From Pseudoalteromonas sp. R3 (GTDB lineage Bacteria; Pseudomonadota; Gammaproteobacteria; Enterobacterales; Alteromonadaceae), in assembly GCF_004014715.1 (NCBI RefSeq), contig NZ_CP034835.1, positions 868,001 to 932,000 on the forward strand: a DNA stretch of 64,000 nucleotides, read 5' to 3'. This document shows, in pieces, positions 47,089-57,245 of the stretch. The notes beneath the pieces are model-generated. The model was not told where the DNA came from, did no database searches, and saw nothing but the letters and a program-made list of their open reading frames with translations. Numbering within the stretch: position 1 is the stretch's first letter; each line of letters begins with the position of its first letter. Both the position numbers and the translations under genes were made by a program.

Positions 47089-47814
47089 TTACAGTGCTTT
47101 AGTCGTCATTAAGGCCAGCTGGATCATTTCTTCGAAGGAAGACTGCCTGGCGTCACTACTCAAGTGCGTGTCGAGAGTGATGTGGTCGGCAACCGTTAAA
47201 ATGGTCAATGCCCTGGCACCATATTGTGCGGCAACGCCATATAAGCCGGCAGCTTCCATTTCTACACCCAGGATTCCCATGTTATCCATCAGGTCAAACA
47301 TATCTGGCTGTGGAGTATAAAACAGGTCGGATGAAAATACATTGCCAACCTGCACTTTTAGCGCCATGTCCGACGCGGCGTCGACACAGGCGTTGAGCAG
47401 GCTGAAGTTGGCGATAGCCGCAAAATCATGATCTTTAAAGCGCATTCGGTTTACCTTTGAGTCGGTACAGGCACCCATGGCAATAATAATATCGCGCAGC
47501 TGCACGTGTTTAGACACCGCGCCACAGCTACCCACACGGATCAGGTTTTTCACTTTGTATTCTGTGATTAACTCTTTGACATAAATGGAGCAGCTGGGGA
47601 TCCCCATACCAGTGCCCATTACAGAAAGTCTGTGACCCTGAAAAAAGCCGGTATAACCTAGCATATTGCGCACCGTATTGACGATTTTTACATCATCCAG
47701 AAAGTGCTCCGCAATGAACTTTGCGCGTAGCGGATCGCCCGGTAGCAATACTGTATCGGCGAATGCATCATCAGGCGCATTAATATGTACTGTACCTTGA
47801 GAGTTAGTGTCCAT
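47089..47814 (-). CDS. deoD: Purine-nucleoside phosphorylase DeoD
   Basis: A 241-residue hexameric-type purine nucleoside phosphorylase, which cleaves (deoxy)nucleosides with phosphate in salvage. Features: [76 protein letters not shown] and the catalytic aspartate in TVADHI. It follows deoC by 2 bases in a short deoC-deoD operon without deoA or deoB in this window. Confidence 0.96.
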   Translation of the reverse strand: MDTNSQGTVHINAPDDAFADTVLLPGDPLRAKFIAEHFLDDVKIVNTVRNMLGYTGFFQGHRLSVMGTGMGIPSCSIYVKELITEYKVKNLIRVGSCGAVSKHVQLRDIIIAMGACTDSKVNRMRFKDHDFAAIANFSLLNACVDAASDMALKVQVGNVFSSDLFYTPQPDMFDLMDNMGILGVEMEAAGLYGVAAQYGARALTILTVADHITLDTHLSSDARQSSFEEMIQLALMTTKAL

Positions 47815-47816
47815 CC

Positions 47817-48581
47817 TCAGTATCCTCCCTTAGCTTCACAGACAAAACCTGTCAGTGTCGACAGTACATCACTGAGCAAGCCAGATGCACCAAACCTAAA
47901 GTGTTGCTTGTTTACCCACTCCGGGCCCATTATTTGACCGGCCAGGGTCAGATAAGCCTGAGCATCGGTAACCGTACGTACGCCACCAGCGGCTTTAAAG
48001 CCGACATTTTTGCCACTGCTTTTGATGGCATTGAGCATCACCTGTGCGGCGTCTAAAGTAGCATTGACGCTGACCTTGCCGGTACTGGTTTTGATGAAGT
48101 CTGCACCTGCATTGATTGCGATACACGATGCCTGCTCAATTAATTTTGGTGTTGCCAATACACCAGATTCAATAATCACTTTGAGTTGTGCTTTTGGGCC
48201 GCAAACTTGTTTGCATTGCTGAATAAGTGTATGACCGACATCTGGATTGCCTGCCATCAGAGCTGTGTAGGGAAAGACCACATCTACTTCATCGGCACCG
48301 AGCGCAACTGCCGCACGGGTTTGTTCAACTGCACGGGCGATATCCTCTGAGCCATGAGGGAAGTTAGTGACAGTGGCAATCCTTACCCCCGCTGCCAGAT
48401 GTTGTCTGGCCAGAGGGATATGTTGAGGGAAAATACAAATCGCTGCGACGTTGCCGGCCTCTGAGCTGGCCTGCTGGCAAAGCCGGATAATGTCTTTGTC
48501 GCTTTCTGCGCCGGTCAGGCTGGTTAAATCCATACAATTGAGTGCCAGTTGTGCGGCATTTTTGAGTGTTGCTAATGACAT
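47817..48581 (-). CDS. deoC: Deoxyribose-phosphate aldolase DeoC
   Basis: A 254-residue class I aldolase that splits 2-deoxyribose-5-phosphate into acetaldehyde and glyceraldehyde-3-phosphate. The Schiff-base lysine is in [11 protein letters not shown], with the helper lysine in GFKAAGGVR. Other blocks are [25 protein letters not shown] [15 protein letters not shown] and [10 protein letters not shown]. The family length matches the E. coli-type enzyme. It is the first gene of the deoCD pair. Confidence 0.96.
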   Translation of the reverse strand: MSLATLKNAAQLALNCMDLTSLTGAESDKDIIRLCQQASSEAGNVAAICIFPQHIPLARQHLAAGVRIATVTNFPHGSEDIARAVEQTRAAVALGADEVDVVFPYTALMAGNPDVGHTLIQQCKQVCGPKAQLKVIIESGVLATPKLIEQASCIAINAGADFIKTSTGKVSVNATLDAAQVMLNAIKSSGKNVGFKAAGGVRTVTDAQAYLTLAGQIMGPEWVNKQHFRFGASGLLSDVLSTLTGFVCEAKGGY

Positions 48582-48847
48582 AGGGGACTCCTATTGTGCT
48601 GCCGATATAATGTGGTCAGGCAGCAAAGAACCACTTTCCCAAATGTTCGAGGAGGGCGCGCAGGTGGGCATAGCTCACTCGACAATTGGGGACTCGAGTG
48701 GACTTGGTTCCGTGAAGACTTGTACGCTGTGTGCAAGCTAATTCCGTTTAATCACCGGCGTATTGTCTGTTAGTCAGCATCGGATTACCAGCTTAAAAGG
48801 GTGTTGTTTTGATATGACGCAAATCAAACAAGTAAATACCAATTACA
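48582..48847. other. Intergenic region upstream of deoC
   Basis: About 265 bases containing no credible gene. It should hold the deo promoter and any nucleoside-responsive operator. I see no clear palindrome of the DeoR/CytR type. Confidence 0.5.
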
Positions 48848-48877
48848 AAAAAGCCACAGCAAGGTCTGTGGCTTTTT
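48848..48877 (-). terminator. Intrinsic terminator of dxs
   Basis: A perfect 12-bp stem (AAAAAGCCACAG / CTGTGGCTTTTT) with a six-base loop, about 20 bases past the dxs stop. Confidence 0.88.
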
Positions 48878-48896
48878 AATAGCAAAGCTGACTGCG

Positions 48897-50756
48897 CTAT
48901 AATACCGCTTCGATTCGTTTCTGGATCCCGTCGGCATCCAGGCCCATTTCGGCGTGCATCTCATCCTGAGTACCATGCTTGATGAACTCATCGGGAATGC
49001 CAAGGTGCAAAACTGGCTTGAGGATCTGCGCAGCGGCTAAGTGCTCACTGACGGCACTACCGGCACCGCCTGCGATGGCGTTATCTTCCAATGTCACTAG
49101 CAGGTCATGCTCGGCTGCCAGCTTTTCAACCATGTCGCCGTCTAGTGGTTTCACAAAACGCATATCAACCAAAGTTGCATCCAGCGCATCTGCGACTGGT
49201 TTTGCGTTATGTAATAAGGTACCAAAGTTAAGAATGGCGACCTTCTTACCTGAGCGCAGTTGGTTTGCCTTGCCTATTTCCAGCTCGGTCATCTGCGCCT
49301 CAATCTCTGCTTCACCGGCAGACCCTCTTGGGTAACGCACTGCGGCAGGTTGCTGCAGGCGGTGGCCAGTGTAAAGCATCTGACGGCATTCATTCAGGTC
49401 ACTTGGGGCCATAATCACCATATTGGGAATACAACGCATAAAGCTCAGATCGTAAGCGCCCTGGTGTGTCTCACCATCGGCACCAACAATGCCAGCACGG
49501 TCAATGGCAAACAGCACCGGCAGGTTTTGCAATGCGACATCGTGGATCAGCTGATCGTAACCCCGTTGCAAAAAGCTGGAGTAAATGGCCACGACCGGGT
49601 TCAGGCCTTCACAGGCAAAACCGGCACCTAAAGTCACGGCATGCTGCTCAGCAATTGCAACGTCAAAGTACTGGCTTGGATGCTCTTTTGAGAAGCGCAC
49701 CATACCAGAACCCTCACGCATAGCCGGGGTAATGGCCATCAACTTGCCGTCTTGTTCTGCCATATCACACAGCCAGTCGCCAAAGACTTTCGAGAACGTT
49801 GGCGCGCTTGGCTTAGATTTAGGTAAGCTGTGTATGGATGGGTCGAATTTGGGTACACCGTGATAGCCAATCGGGTCGGCTTCCGCAGGCTGATAACCTT
49901 TCCCTTTTTGGGTTTTTACGTGCAACAGCTGAGGACCTTTAAGGTTACGCATGTTTCTCAGCGTATCAACCAGCATATTGACATCATGACCATCGATTGG
50001 GCCGATGTAGTTAAAGCCCAATTCCTCGAAAAAGGTACCCGGTATCACCATACCCTTAAGGTGTTCTTCAACCTTGCTGGCCAGCTCTTTGACGGGTGGT
50101 ACGCCCGAGAGTAGCTTTTTACCGCCTTCGCGGATATTGGTGTAAAAACTGCCTGACAGAATGCGCGCGAAGTGATTATTTAATGCGCCTACATTTTCGG
50201 AAATAGACATCTCATTGTCGTTGAGGATCACGAGCATATCTGATTTTACATCACCGGCGTGGTTCATCGCTTCAAAGGCCATGCCCGCGGTCATAGCACC
50301 ATCGCCAATCACGGCAACCACTTTGCGCCCTTGCTGCTCTTTTTCTGCGGCAATGGCCATGGCCAGTGCTGCTGAAATTGAAGTACTTGAGTGGCCAACA
50401 CTGAATGTGTCGTACTCGCTCTCTTCACGGAACGGGAAAGGGTGCAGACCGTCTTTTTGACGAATCGTATGCATTTTGTCACGGCGACCTGTGAGTATTT
50501 TATGCGGGTAAGCCTGATGGCCAACATCCCATACTAAACGGTCTTCGGGAGTATTGTAGACATAGTGCAGCGCCACAGTAAGCTCTACCGTTCCCAGACC
50601 TGAGGCAAGGTGACCACTACTTTGCGAGACTGAGTTTAACAGGTAATCACGCAGTTCATTACTGAACTCGGTCAGTTTGTGTTGCGGCAAAGTTCGCAGC
50701 TGATCGGGCTGCTCTATCAAAGCCATAAGGGGATACTTGCTGTTATCAAGACTCAT
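48897..50756 (-). CDS. dxs: 1-deoxy-D-xylulose-5-phosphate synthase
   Basis: A thiamine-diphosphate enzyme of 619 residues that condenses pyruvate and glyceraldehyde-3-phosphate, the first step of the MEP isoprenoid pathway. Motifs: [35 protein letters not shown], the ThDP-binding [15 protein letters not shown] to [12 protein letters not shown], and the transketolase central part [20 protein letters not shown] start at 50756 because [13 protein letters not shown] aligns with the known E. coli start; the frame is open to 50804. ispA lies upstream on the same strand, its product working later in the same pathway. Confidence 0.96.
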   Translation of the reverse strand: MSLDNSKYPLMALIEQPDQLRTLPQHKLTEFSNELRDYLLNSVSQSSGHLASGLGTVELTVALHYVYNTPEDRLVWDVGHQAYPHKILTGRRDKMHTIRQKDGLHPFPFREESEYDTFSVGHSSTSISAALAMAIAAEKEQQGRKVVAVIGDGAMTAGMAFEAMNHAGDVKSDMLVILNDNEMSISENVGALNNHFARILSGSFYTNIREGGKKLLSGVPPVKELASKVEEHLKGMVIPGTFFEELGFNYIGPIDGHDVNMLVDTLRNMRNLKGPQLLHVKTQKGKGYQPAEADPIGYHGVPKFDPSIHSLPKSKPSAPTFSKVFGDWLCDMAEQDGKLMAITPAMREGSGMVRFSKEHPSQYFDVAIAEQHAVTLGAGFACEGLNPVVAIYSSFLQRGYDQLIHDVALQNLPVLFAIDRAGIVGADGETHQGAYDLSFMRCIPNMVIMAPSDLNECRQMLYTGHRLQQPAAVRYPRGSAGEAEIEAQMTELEIGKANQLRSGKKVAILNFGTLLHNAKPVADALDATLVDMRFVKPLDGDMVEKLAAEHDLLVTLEDNAIAGGAGSAVSEHLAAAQILKPVLHLGIPDEFIKHGTQDEMHAEMGLDADGIQKRIEAVL

Positions 50757-50967
50757 ATTGATTATGTTATCCTGGGCAGAGTTTGCTGACTTAGCTGTCA
50801 TCATTGTCTGCCATTTAATTTATAAAATCTGTTTCTGGTGTTCAGCCATACTGGCAGGCCACTTATGACCGCTATTTTCGAGGTACATGCTGCAATGCAC
50901 CACAGTATAACTGAACTAGTTATTAATTTAGCGACTTATCAGTCGATTGCTAGTCTGTTTGCTGGGT
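50757..50967. other. Gap between ispA and dxs
   Basis: About 210 bases with no gene. It is larger than in most relatives with an xseB-ispA-dxs order, so dxs may have its own promoter. Confidence 0.45.
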
Positions 50968-51855
50968 TTAGTGGTCTCTGGCGATGATATAATCTGCTAG
51001 CAAAGCCAGAGCCTTTGTGTCTGCATCAATGTCTTGCAATGCCCGCTTTGCTTCATCAACCAGTGCCTGCGCTTTTTGCTTTGCGCCTGACAAACCCAGT
51101 AGTGCAGGATACGTAGATTTATTGTGTTCCAGATCAGAACCCTGCGGTTTGCCTAGTACTTCGGTGTTGCCTTCGATATCCAGAATGTCGTCCTGAACCT
51201 GAAACGCCAGGCCAATATTTTGGCCATATTCACGTAACCGTGCAAGCGTATGTGGTGACACATTGGGTGCGCATAGAGCACCCAGCTCAATGGCACAGGT
51301 GAGCAGAGCACCTGTTTTTAAGCGGTGGATACGCTCAAGTTGCTCCAGCGTGACTGATTTGTCTGTTGCAGCTAAATCTAGTGCCTGACCCCCGACCATG
51401 CCCTGTAAACCAGAAGCCTTTGCAAGTGTATTGATCATGACAATCTGATTATTTGCCGGCACGGAGAATGCGTGTCCTGATAACAACTCAAATGCCAGCG
51501 TCTGCAAAGCATCACCTGCCAAAATAGCCTGTGCTTCATCAAAGGCGATATGGCAGGTCGGTTTACCGCGACGCAGGTCATCATCGTCCATTGCAGGTAA
51601 ATCGTCGTGGACCAGTGAGTAGCTGTGAATACATTCAACAGCAGCGGCTGCAACATCCAAGTCATCAGGTGCAGCGCCAAAAATCTGACCTGCCGTGTAA
51701 ACAAGAAACGGGCGCAATCGCTTGCCACCATTACTAATACTGTAACGTGTTGCAGCAATGGCTGTGCTGTCACTGTCCAGTTCCTGTGCAAAGTATGCTG
51801 CTACGGTTTTGTCTACCTGGGCTCTGGCTTGGGCAAGTTGTGCTTGTAAATCCAC
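50968..51855 (-). CDS. ispA: Farnesyl diphosphate synthase IspA
   Basis: A 295-residue short-chain trans-prenyl synthase that makes farnesyl diphosphate from IPP and DMAPP/GPP. The first aspartate-rich motif is HDDLPAMDDDDLRRGKPT, the second is VQDDILDIEGNTE, and GGKRLRPFL is the conserved IPP-binding loop. The length is normal. It starts 6 bases after xseB and lies in the xseB-ispA-dxs order common in gammaproteobacteria. Confidence 0.96.
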   Translation of the reverse strand: MDLQAQLAQARAQVDKTVAAYFAQELDSDSTAIAATRYSISNGGKRLRPFLVYTAGQIFGAAPDDLDVAAAAVECIHSYSLVHDDLPAMDDDDLRRGKPTCHIAFDEAQAILAGDALQTLAFELLSGHAFSVPANNQIVMINTLAKASGLQGMVGGQALDLAATDKSVTLEQLERIHRLKTGALLTCAIELGALCAPNVSPHTLARLREYGQNIGLAFQVQDDILDIEGNTEVLGKPQGSDLEHNKSTYPALLGLSGAKQKAQALVDEAKRALQDIDADTKALALLADYIIARDH

Positions 51856-51861
51856 CGTTTA

Positions 51862-52104
51862 TTATTCCAGCTCGTCTGTAAATTCGTTCAGTGGGCTTTG
51901 CTCATCGTTGCCCAGCAAAATTGCGACTTTCTGTTCAGCCTGTTGTAGCTTTTGTGAGGAAGCATTGGCCAATTTAATACCCCGTTCAAATTGTTTGAGT
52001 GATTGTTCCAGGGTCAGTTCGCCGCGTTCCATGTCCTGTACTATGCCTTCAAGCTCGCCAACAGCTTCTTCAAAGCTCATGTTTTCCGGTTTTTTTGTCG
52101 CCAT
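51862..52104 (-). CDS. xseB: Exodeoxyribonuclease VII small subunit
   Basis: An 80-residue XseB: MSFEEAVGELEGIVQDMERG, ELTLEQSLKQFERGIKLA and a coiled-coil end. It binds several copies to XseA to form the single-strand exonuclease. I start at 52104 (MATKKPEN), two codons inside the longest frame. It is the first gene of the unit, divergent from pomA. Confidence 0.93.
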   Translation of the reverse strand: MATKKPENMSFEEAVGELEGIVQDMERGELTLEQSLKQFERGIKLANASSQKLQQAEQKVAILLGNDEQSPLNEFTDELE

Positions 52105-52262
52105 GTGCAATATTCACTTTGAGCTAAATTAAAAAACGCCTAATTTTATGAGTATTACAGATTGAGGTCAAAGATCTCTCGGACTTTTTACGTTATATAG
52201 TCCGGGGGGAATTGCCAATGGCTTATGAATTCGCAATTTCAAGGCAATTTAATATAATTGAG

Positions 52263-52289
52263 TTAAGTTATTGCAAAACTGGCCGATAA
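52263..52289 (+). promoter_or_regulatory. Sigma-28 (FliA) promoter of pomAB
   Basis: The -10 element GCCGATAA (52282-52289) matches the flagellar sigma-28 consensus exactly. With the standard 11-base spacer, the -35 element TTAAGTTA (52263-52270) matches the TAAAGTTT type. It lies 57 bases before the GTG start of pomA, so the stator genes belong to the late flagellar class. Confidence 0.85.
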
Positions 52290-52346
52290 CTCTGTCGATA
52301 ATAATAACTGCGTGATAGATAGCGGGTAATTTCTTTTGGAGGGTGT

Positions 52347-53114
52347 GTGGATTTAGCAACCGTGATTGGGATCTTAGGGGCCATTGGCTTGATTGTGATG
52401 TCCATGGTACTTAGTAGTGATGGCCAGGTCGCCATGTTTTACAACACTCCATCAGTGGTTATTGTATTTGGTGGCTCGATATTTATCGTGCTTTCTAACT
52501 TTACCATGAGCCAGTTTTTTGGCATTGGTAAGGTGGCCGGTAAGGCCTTTATGTTTAAACTGGAAACACCTGAAGAGTTAATTGAAAAAGCAGTTGAACT
52601 GGCTGATTCAGCACGTAAAGGTGGGTTTTTGGCGTTAGAAGAAGCGGAGATCCCTAATTCCTTTATGCGCAAGGGTGTTGATATGCTGGTGGATGGCCAC
52701 GATGCAGATGTCGTCCGGGCAACATTGCAAAAAGACATTGCACTGACCTCTACTCGACATGAGATGGGCGCCGGGTTGTTTAAGTCTCTGGCGGATATCG
52801 CTCCGGCAATGGGTATGATAGGGACCCTGATTGGTCTGGTAGCTATGTTATCGAACATGGATGATCCTAAGGCAATCGGACCTGCTATGGCCGTAGCACT
52901 ATTGACCACTTTATATGGTGCGTTTTTAGCGAACGTAGTCGCCATTCCTATTCAGGTAAAACTGGAGCTGCGCAAAGACGAAGAAGAACGTAATCAGCGA
53001 TTGATCCTGGATGCTATTTTGGGCATACAGGATGGGCAAAACCCGAAAGTGATTGAAGGTATTCTGAAAAATTATCTGCCTGAGTCTAAACGGGGTGGTG
53101 AGGCCGAGGAGTAG
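52347..53114 (+). CDS. pomA: Flagellar motor stator protein PomA (MotA family)
   Basis: A 255-residue inner-membrane stator subunit with four membrane helices: the first pair near residues 5-22 and 28-50, the second near 150-170 and 180-205 (APAMGMIGTLIGLVAML, AVALLTTLYGAFLANVVAIP). The large cytoplasmic loop between them carries conserved charged residues that contact FliG. The polar Pom type is preferred over proton MotA because of the PomB partner and the NQR-based sodium cycle. It starts with GTG after GGAGGGT. A sigma-28 promoter lies upstream and pomB follows by 2 bases. Confidence 0.94.
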   Translation: MDLATVIGILGAIGLIVMSMVLSSDGQVAMFYNTPSVVIVFGGSIFIVLSNFTMSQFFGIGKVAGKAFMFKLETPEELIEKAVELADSARKGGFLALEEAEIPNSFMRKGVDMLVDGHDADVVRATLQKDIALTSTRHEMGAGLFKSLADIAPAMGMIGTLIGLVAMLSNMDDPKAIGPAMAVALLTTLYGAFLANVVAIPIQVKLELRKDEEERNQRLILDAILGIQDGQNPKVIEGILKNYLPESKRGGEAEE

Positions 53115-53116
53115 TT

Positions 53117-54049
53117 ATGTCGGACGAGAACGAATGCAAATGTCCCCCCCCAGGCTTACCTGCCTGGATGGGGACCTTTGCCGATCTGATGTCGCTGCTG
53201 ATGTGCTTCTTCGTTCTGCTGCTGGCGTTTTCGGAAATGGATGTACTGAAGTTTAAGCAAATAGCAGGCTCGATGAAGTTTGCGTTTGGTGTACAGAACA
53301 AAATTGAAGTAAAAGACATTCCCAAAGGTACCAGCGTGATTGCGATGGAGTTCACACCGGGTAAACCCGAGCCGACACCCATAGAAACGATTCAACAGCA
53401 AACTGTTGAGATGACTCAGCAAATGCTTGAATTTCAGGCCGGGGACGAAAGCTCGGCGGGTGGTCGACAAGAACAAAGGGGCAACAAGCGTGGTGGTGAA
53501 TCTTCCAGTACGGCCCAAGAGCAGTCGATGACTCAGGCAATAGCAGCTGCGGAGCAAGAGCAAGTAAACGAGCTGGTGAAAAAAATCGCCCAACAGCTTG
53601 AAAAACAAATCATGGATGGTGCTATTGAACTTGAATCACTTGGTCAGCAGATCATCATACGTATTCAGGAAAACGGTTCTTTTCCATCGGGCAGTGCATT
53701 CTTACAACCTAAATTCAAGCCTGTGATCCAGGACATTGCGCAGTTACTCAAAGATGTACCCGGCGAAATAACGGTGTCCGGGCACACTGACGATTTTCAG
53801 TTTTCAAATGAGCTTTACAGCAATAACTGGGATCTGTCTGCGACCCGCGCGGTTGCGGTTGCAACTGAAATGCAAACTGTACCTGGGTTTGATAAAAACC
53901 GCATGGTGGTGGTTGGTCACGCAGATACCCGGCCACTGGTCCCCAACGAAACGGATGTAGATCGACGACGTAATCGCCGGGTGGAAATATCGATTATGCA
54001 AGGCAAAGCCAAAGAATCCGACCCAATAAATGTGCGTGGAAACAACTAG
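53117..54049 (+). CDS. pomB: Flagellar motor stator protein PomB (MotB family)
   Basis: A 310-residue stator partner of PomA. One membrane helix follows a short cytoplasmic head (CKCPPPGLPAWMGTFADLMS, with the ion-binding aspartate at residue 23), then a glutamine-rich periplasmic linker and a C-terminal OmpA-like peptidoglycan-binding domain (ITVSGHTDDFQFSNELYSNN, RMVVVGHADTRPLVPNETD, RRRNRRVEISI). It anchors the stator to the cell wall. It is in the pomAB operon with a 2-base gap. Confidence 0.95.
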   Translation: MSDENECKCPPPGLPAWMGTFADLMSLLMCFFVLLLAFSEMDVLKFKQIAGSMKFAFGVQNKIEVKDIPKGTSVIAMEFTPGKPEPTPIETIQQQTVEMTQQMLEFQAGDESSAGGRQEQRGNKRGGESSSTAQEQSMTQAIAAAEQEQVNELVKKIAQQLEKQIMDGAIELESLGQQIIIRIQENGSFPSGSAFLQPKFKPVIQDIAQLLKDVPGEITVSGHTDDFQFSNELYSNNWDLSATRAVAVATEMQTVPGFDKNRMVVVGHADTRPLVPNETDVDRRRNRRVEISIMQGKAKESDPINVRGNN

Positions 54050-54124
54050 AAGTATTGCGTGGTACCGATTCTTGGGCTAGGCTATTCAGCGGATTTTAAT
54101 CTAATAATGTTAATGGAGAAAACA

Positions 54125-54199
54125 ATGCTAAGTAAATACGCGTATATGCCGGGTTCCAATGGTGGTGGTGCTGACGAAGGTGATGAACAGCCAAAGTAA
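54125..54199 (+). CDS. Possible 24-residue small protein
   Basis: A short frame MLSKYAYMPGSNGGGADEGD-EQPK with TGGAG 7 bases before its ATG. It has a hydrophobic/aromatic head, a glycine-rich middle and an acidic end. It sits between pomB and a membrane-protein gene, 25 bases before the latter. It is too short for sequence signals to decide; it may be a leader peptide or a small protein. I know no family. Confidence 0.35.
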   Translation: MLSKYAYMPGSNGGGADEGDEQPK

Positions 54200-54223
54200 T
54201 GGCAGTAAGGTTATAATCTGATA

Positions 54224-54748
54224 ATGACGAGTATCGATATTCTTGGGCCCCACGTCCCGGTTATTCACAATACACTGATAGCGATCATTGATAGCCAGAT
54301 GATTTTGGTGTCGATAGCCGTTGTATTGTTCTATTTTTTAAAGGACAGACAAGCGTTAAGATACTCGTTACTTTGCCTCGTTTTCTTTATCAATGGTTAT
54401 TTAACCTACGACCTAATTTTGAGTGTCGATGGTGGCAAAGTCTACCGTTACATTTACTGGGCAGCGATGGATGTACTCTTTATCGCCATAGTTGCCTACT
54501 GGGCACTTAAAGACAAAATGTATATGTGGCAGAGTATCATCTGTCAGCTTGTGGTTATCCCCGCCCCCTTATTACAACTTTTCAGGCTCGTTGATCGCCA
54601 TCTGATGGATCTCAGCTACTCAGGTTACCTGTACATGACGGTATTACCTTTGGTTAATTATGCAACCGTGTTCTTATGCTTTGTGCCGCTTATCTATGTG
54701 TTGGGTAAAAATAGAAAAACCACTAAAGTAACCGAAGAAACCAGCTAA
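54224..54748 (+). CDS. Hypothetical membrane protein
   Basis: A 174-residue protein with about five membrane segments (ILVSIAVVLFYFL, YSLLCLVFFINGYLTYDL, AAMDVLFIAIVAYWAL, IICQLVVIPAPLLQLF, and VNYATVFLCFVPLIYVL). The C-terminal tail is short and basic to polar. No family is recognised. It follows the possible 24-residue gene and pomB on the same strand but with enough space to be independent. Confidence 0.75.
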   Translation: MTSIDILGPHVPVIHNTLIAIIDSQMILVSIAVVLFYFLKDRQALRYSLLCLVFFINGYLTYDLILSVDGGKVYRYIYWAAMDVLFIAIVAYWALKDKMYMWQSIICQLVVIPAPLLQLFRLVDRHLMDLSYSGYLYMTVLPLVNYATVFLCFVPLIYVLGKNRKTTKVTEETS

Positions 54749-54802
54749 CCCCGGGCTGTTACCTGCTCCTGTTTACAGGTCGGCTTAACAATCCGAAGTT
54801 CA

Positions 54803-55041
54803 TATTTTCTCGCCTCAAAATGGAACACTTAATGAAGCAAATTGGTATAACCCCTCGCGTGCGAGGCGCCAGGAGCGCATAGGTAACACTGCCATAGGCT
54901 TGTTCAATTTGAAGGAGTAAATAGGACGCTAACGGCGTTAAAAATTTCTCATTTAGAACAACTAAACAGCAAAACTTTTGCCTTGTTATCGACCCTATTT
55001 TCTCGCCTCAAAATAGAACACTTAATTAAGCAAATTGGTAT
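54803..55041 (-). repeat. MITE-like repeat, second copy with an adjacent partial end
   Basis: The complete end (54984-55041) reads TCGACCCTATTTTCTCGCC and CACTTAATTAAGCAAATTGG, the reverse complement of the element in the riboswitch at 2681. The internal AACGCCGTT block is at 54932-54940. A second, slightly diverged copy of the same end (54803-54849, TATTTTCTCGCCTCAAAATG) lies in direct orientation, so the element is either nested or a tandem remnant. A GC-rich hairpin (CCTCGCGTGCGAGG, 54853-54866) lies between them. Confidence 0.8.
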
Positions 55042-55046
55042 AAAAA

Positions 55047-55930
55047 CTACTTAATGTCGATTTGAGTAATACTCAGTTCGGCATCATCGTTGTCTATTGC
55101 GAGTGTGCCGGAGACCTTTACAGCTGTTTTATTACCCGAGCTGTCAGGCAACGCCACACTGGTTGTGCCAAACTGACATGACTCTAGTTTATCCGTAGTT
55201 GTTAAAGCAACGCTCAGGCAATGTGTTGTTGCGTTATCACCTGTACCCTGAGTTTCACAGAAGCTAGGGTTTAAGGTATCCAGCTGGCTTTGTGCTACCT
55301 GTGATAATGAATAGGATAATGCGAACCCATCTTGGGTGCAGTTCATAGTCACAGGGTTCTGGTTGCTTTCTGATGTACCTAACGTAAAGCGGTTTTCATC
55401 TTTATCACGGTACCAGATAGTGATGTCACTGGCTGGGGTTGTTAATGTGGTATGTGCAGGAGAGCCCAGGCTGCGCCAGTCATCAAGAGATTTCAGCTCA
55501 GGTAAAGCACCAGTAAATGTAATTGCAGGGCTGTAGTAATACAATTCTCCCTGTTTAACCGAGCCATTGTCGTCACCTATCCAAGTCTGGGCACCACTTG
55601 AACCAAATATGTCGGCTGCCAGCAAGCACAGTGTTTCGTCTGAACTGAGCTGGTGAGAAGCATTTAATGAAAACTTGTCTGCATAGATAAGCAGCTGCGG
55701 CTTTGATTGCAACCGTGCTCCTTCGATCTGCCAGAAAACAGCGGTGCGCTCAAACTTGTTGAGCGAGCGTTGCGCACTAAAATCGTTGCCGCAACTTTGT
55801 ACGGTTGAGCTTGTATCCGATGACCATTGTTACTTGACGAATTTGGATCGGCTTTTAATGGTTCGCTGTTTTCTCCGCCACAGGCAATTAGCAAAACGGT
55901 TGGAAGAATGAGGGGGATGAGATGTTTCAT
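55047..55930 (-). CDS. Hypothetical lipoprotein, with a frame break
   Basis: After restoring one missing base near 55826-55829 this is a 294-residue protein. It starts with a lipoprotein signal (MKHLIPLILPTVLLIACGG) and a polar linker (ENSEPLKADPNSSSNN), followed by WSSDTSSTVQSCGNDF, then RTAVFWQIEGARLQS and a beta-rich part with four or more cysteines (MNCTQDGF, SFCETQGTG, HCLSV, ESCQFG). No family is recognised. The long downstream frame has no start of its own except TTG, and the upstream frame loses protein-like character after the break, which supports one gene. Confidence 0.7.
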
Positions 55931-56021
55931 GCGGTCCTTCTTAACTACGGCTGGGAATGTCTTAGTGCGGACATTATATCGCCAGCCACAGTTAAATCGA
56001 GGCAAAAAGTGTGGTTAATTG

Positions 56022-57245
56022 TTAAAGTGCCGGGATCACACCCAGCATTTGCAGACATTGTGCAGAAATGATCAGTACACCACATAAGCCAGCACAAATC
56101 AGTCCAACATTACCGCCAACAACCTGGTAGCCGTCAGCTGTCGGGTTATCGCCTTTGGTCGTCTGATGCGTTTTACGTTGTTGCCAGACCATAGCAACGG
56201 GGAGGAAAATGGCGAGCACAACGAGTGCGATAGCAGCATAGCCCAGCGCCATGATAAATCCCTGCGGGTAAAACAGTGCAAAGCCAAGAGGAGGCAAGAA
56301 AGTGATCAGCGCAGTGATCACTCGCTCAGACACGGTATTGCGTTTTTTAAAGGCGTCTGCAAAAAAGTCGAACAGACCCAGGCTGACGCCAAGAAATGAC
56401 GTTGCCAGCGCCAGATCGGCAAACAGGGTGACAAAAGTGCTTACTTGCGGACTATGCGCAATATTAGAAATACTGGCAACGAATCCAGGCAAACCTTCAC
56501 TGTTGAGTAGGGCGCTCTGTGCCATCACGCCCTGGCTAAGCAGTTGCCAGCCGATATAAATCACTAGGGGTAATGAAGCCCCGACTATCATCACTTTTCT
56601 TAAAGTGCGTATATCCAGCCCAACGTATTTAACGATGGAAGGAATAGAGCCATGAAAACCAAATGACGTGAAGATAACGGGTAGTGCAGAGATGATCAGC
56701 CCTTGTTCTACCGGCATATCTAATAAGTGCTGCCCGCGCACATAGGGAGTCAGAACAAAAAACAAACTGGCCAAAACAACTATCTTGATTGCAAACAGAA
56801 CACGGTTGAGTTTATCAACTGTACTGGTGCCCAGAGTGACGATTGTTGCAACAAGTACGGCCAGCAACACTGAGCCTGCCTGAGGTGCTATCTCCATATT
56901 GGTTAAGGCTGTAAGTTTTTCTTGTAGCTGAGCGCCTCCACCCGCGATATAGGCTGCACACAAGGCATAGAATAGAAAGACCATGGAGAAATTAGCAATA
57001 TACTGACCTTTCTTGCCTAAAATGCGCTTGGCCAACGTGTTCAAGGTCGCTTCTTTACTGGCGTACTGGTGCAGTTCTAACATCAGTAATGCGGTATAAG
57101 TCATTAACACCCAGGTTGCCAGTATTAAGAGTAAAGCAGTGGTAAAGCCCAGGCCTGCTGAGGCGATAGGTAACGCCAGCATGCCAGCTCCAATTGTGGT
57201 GCCGGCGACAATTAACATGCTGCCGATGGTTTTGTTCTTTTGCAC
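56022..57245 (-). CDS. Aromatic amino-acid permease (HAAAP family, TyrP-like)
   Basis: A 407-residue inner-membrane transporter with about eleven helices. The N-terminal GSMLIVAGTTIGAGMLALPI is the hallmark of the hydroxy/aromatic amino-acid permease family (TyrP, Mtr, TnaB), as is FTSFGFHGSIPSIVKYVG in the middle. Tyrosine is the usual substrate of closest relatives, but tryptophan cannot be excluded. It is a single gene downstream of putA on the same strand, separated by the putA terminator. Confidence 0.88.
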   Translation of the reverse strand: MQKNKTIGSMLIVAGTTIGAGMLALPIASAGLGFTTALLLILATWVLMTYTALLMLELHQYASKEATLNTLAKRILGKKGQYIANFSMVFLFYALCAAYIAGGGAQLQEKLTALTNMEIAPQAGSVLLAVLVATIVTLGTSTVDKLNRVLFAIKIVVLASLFFVLTPYVRGQHLLDMPVEQGLIISALPVIFTSFGFHGSIPSIVKYVGLDIRTLRKVMIVGASLPLVIYIGWQLLSQGVMAQSALLNSEGLPGFVASISNIAHSPQVSTFVTLFADLALATSFLGVSLGLFDFFADAFKKRNTVSERVITALITFLPPLGFALFYPQGFIMALGYAAIALVVLAIFLPVAMVWQQRKTHQTTKGDNPTADGYQVVGGNVGLICAGLCGVLIISAQCLQMLGVIPAL

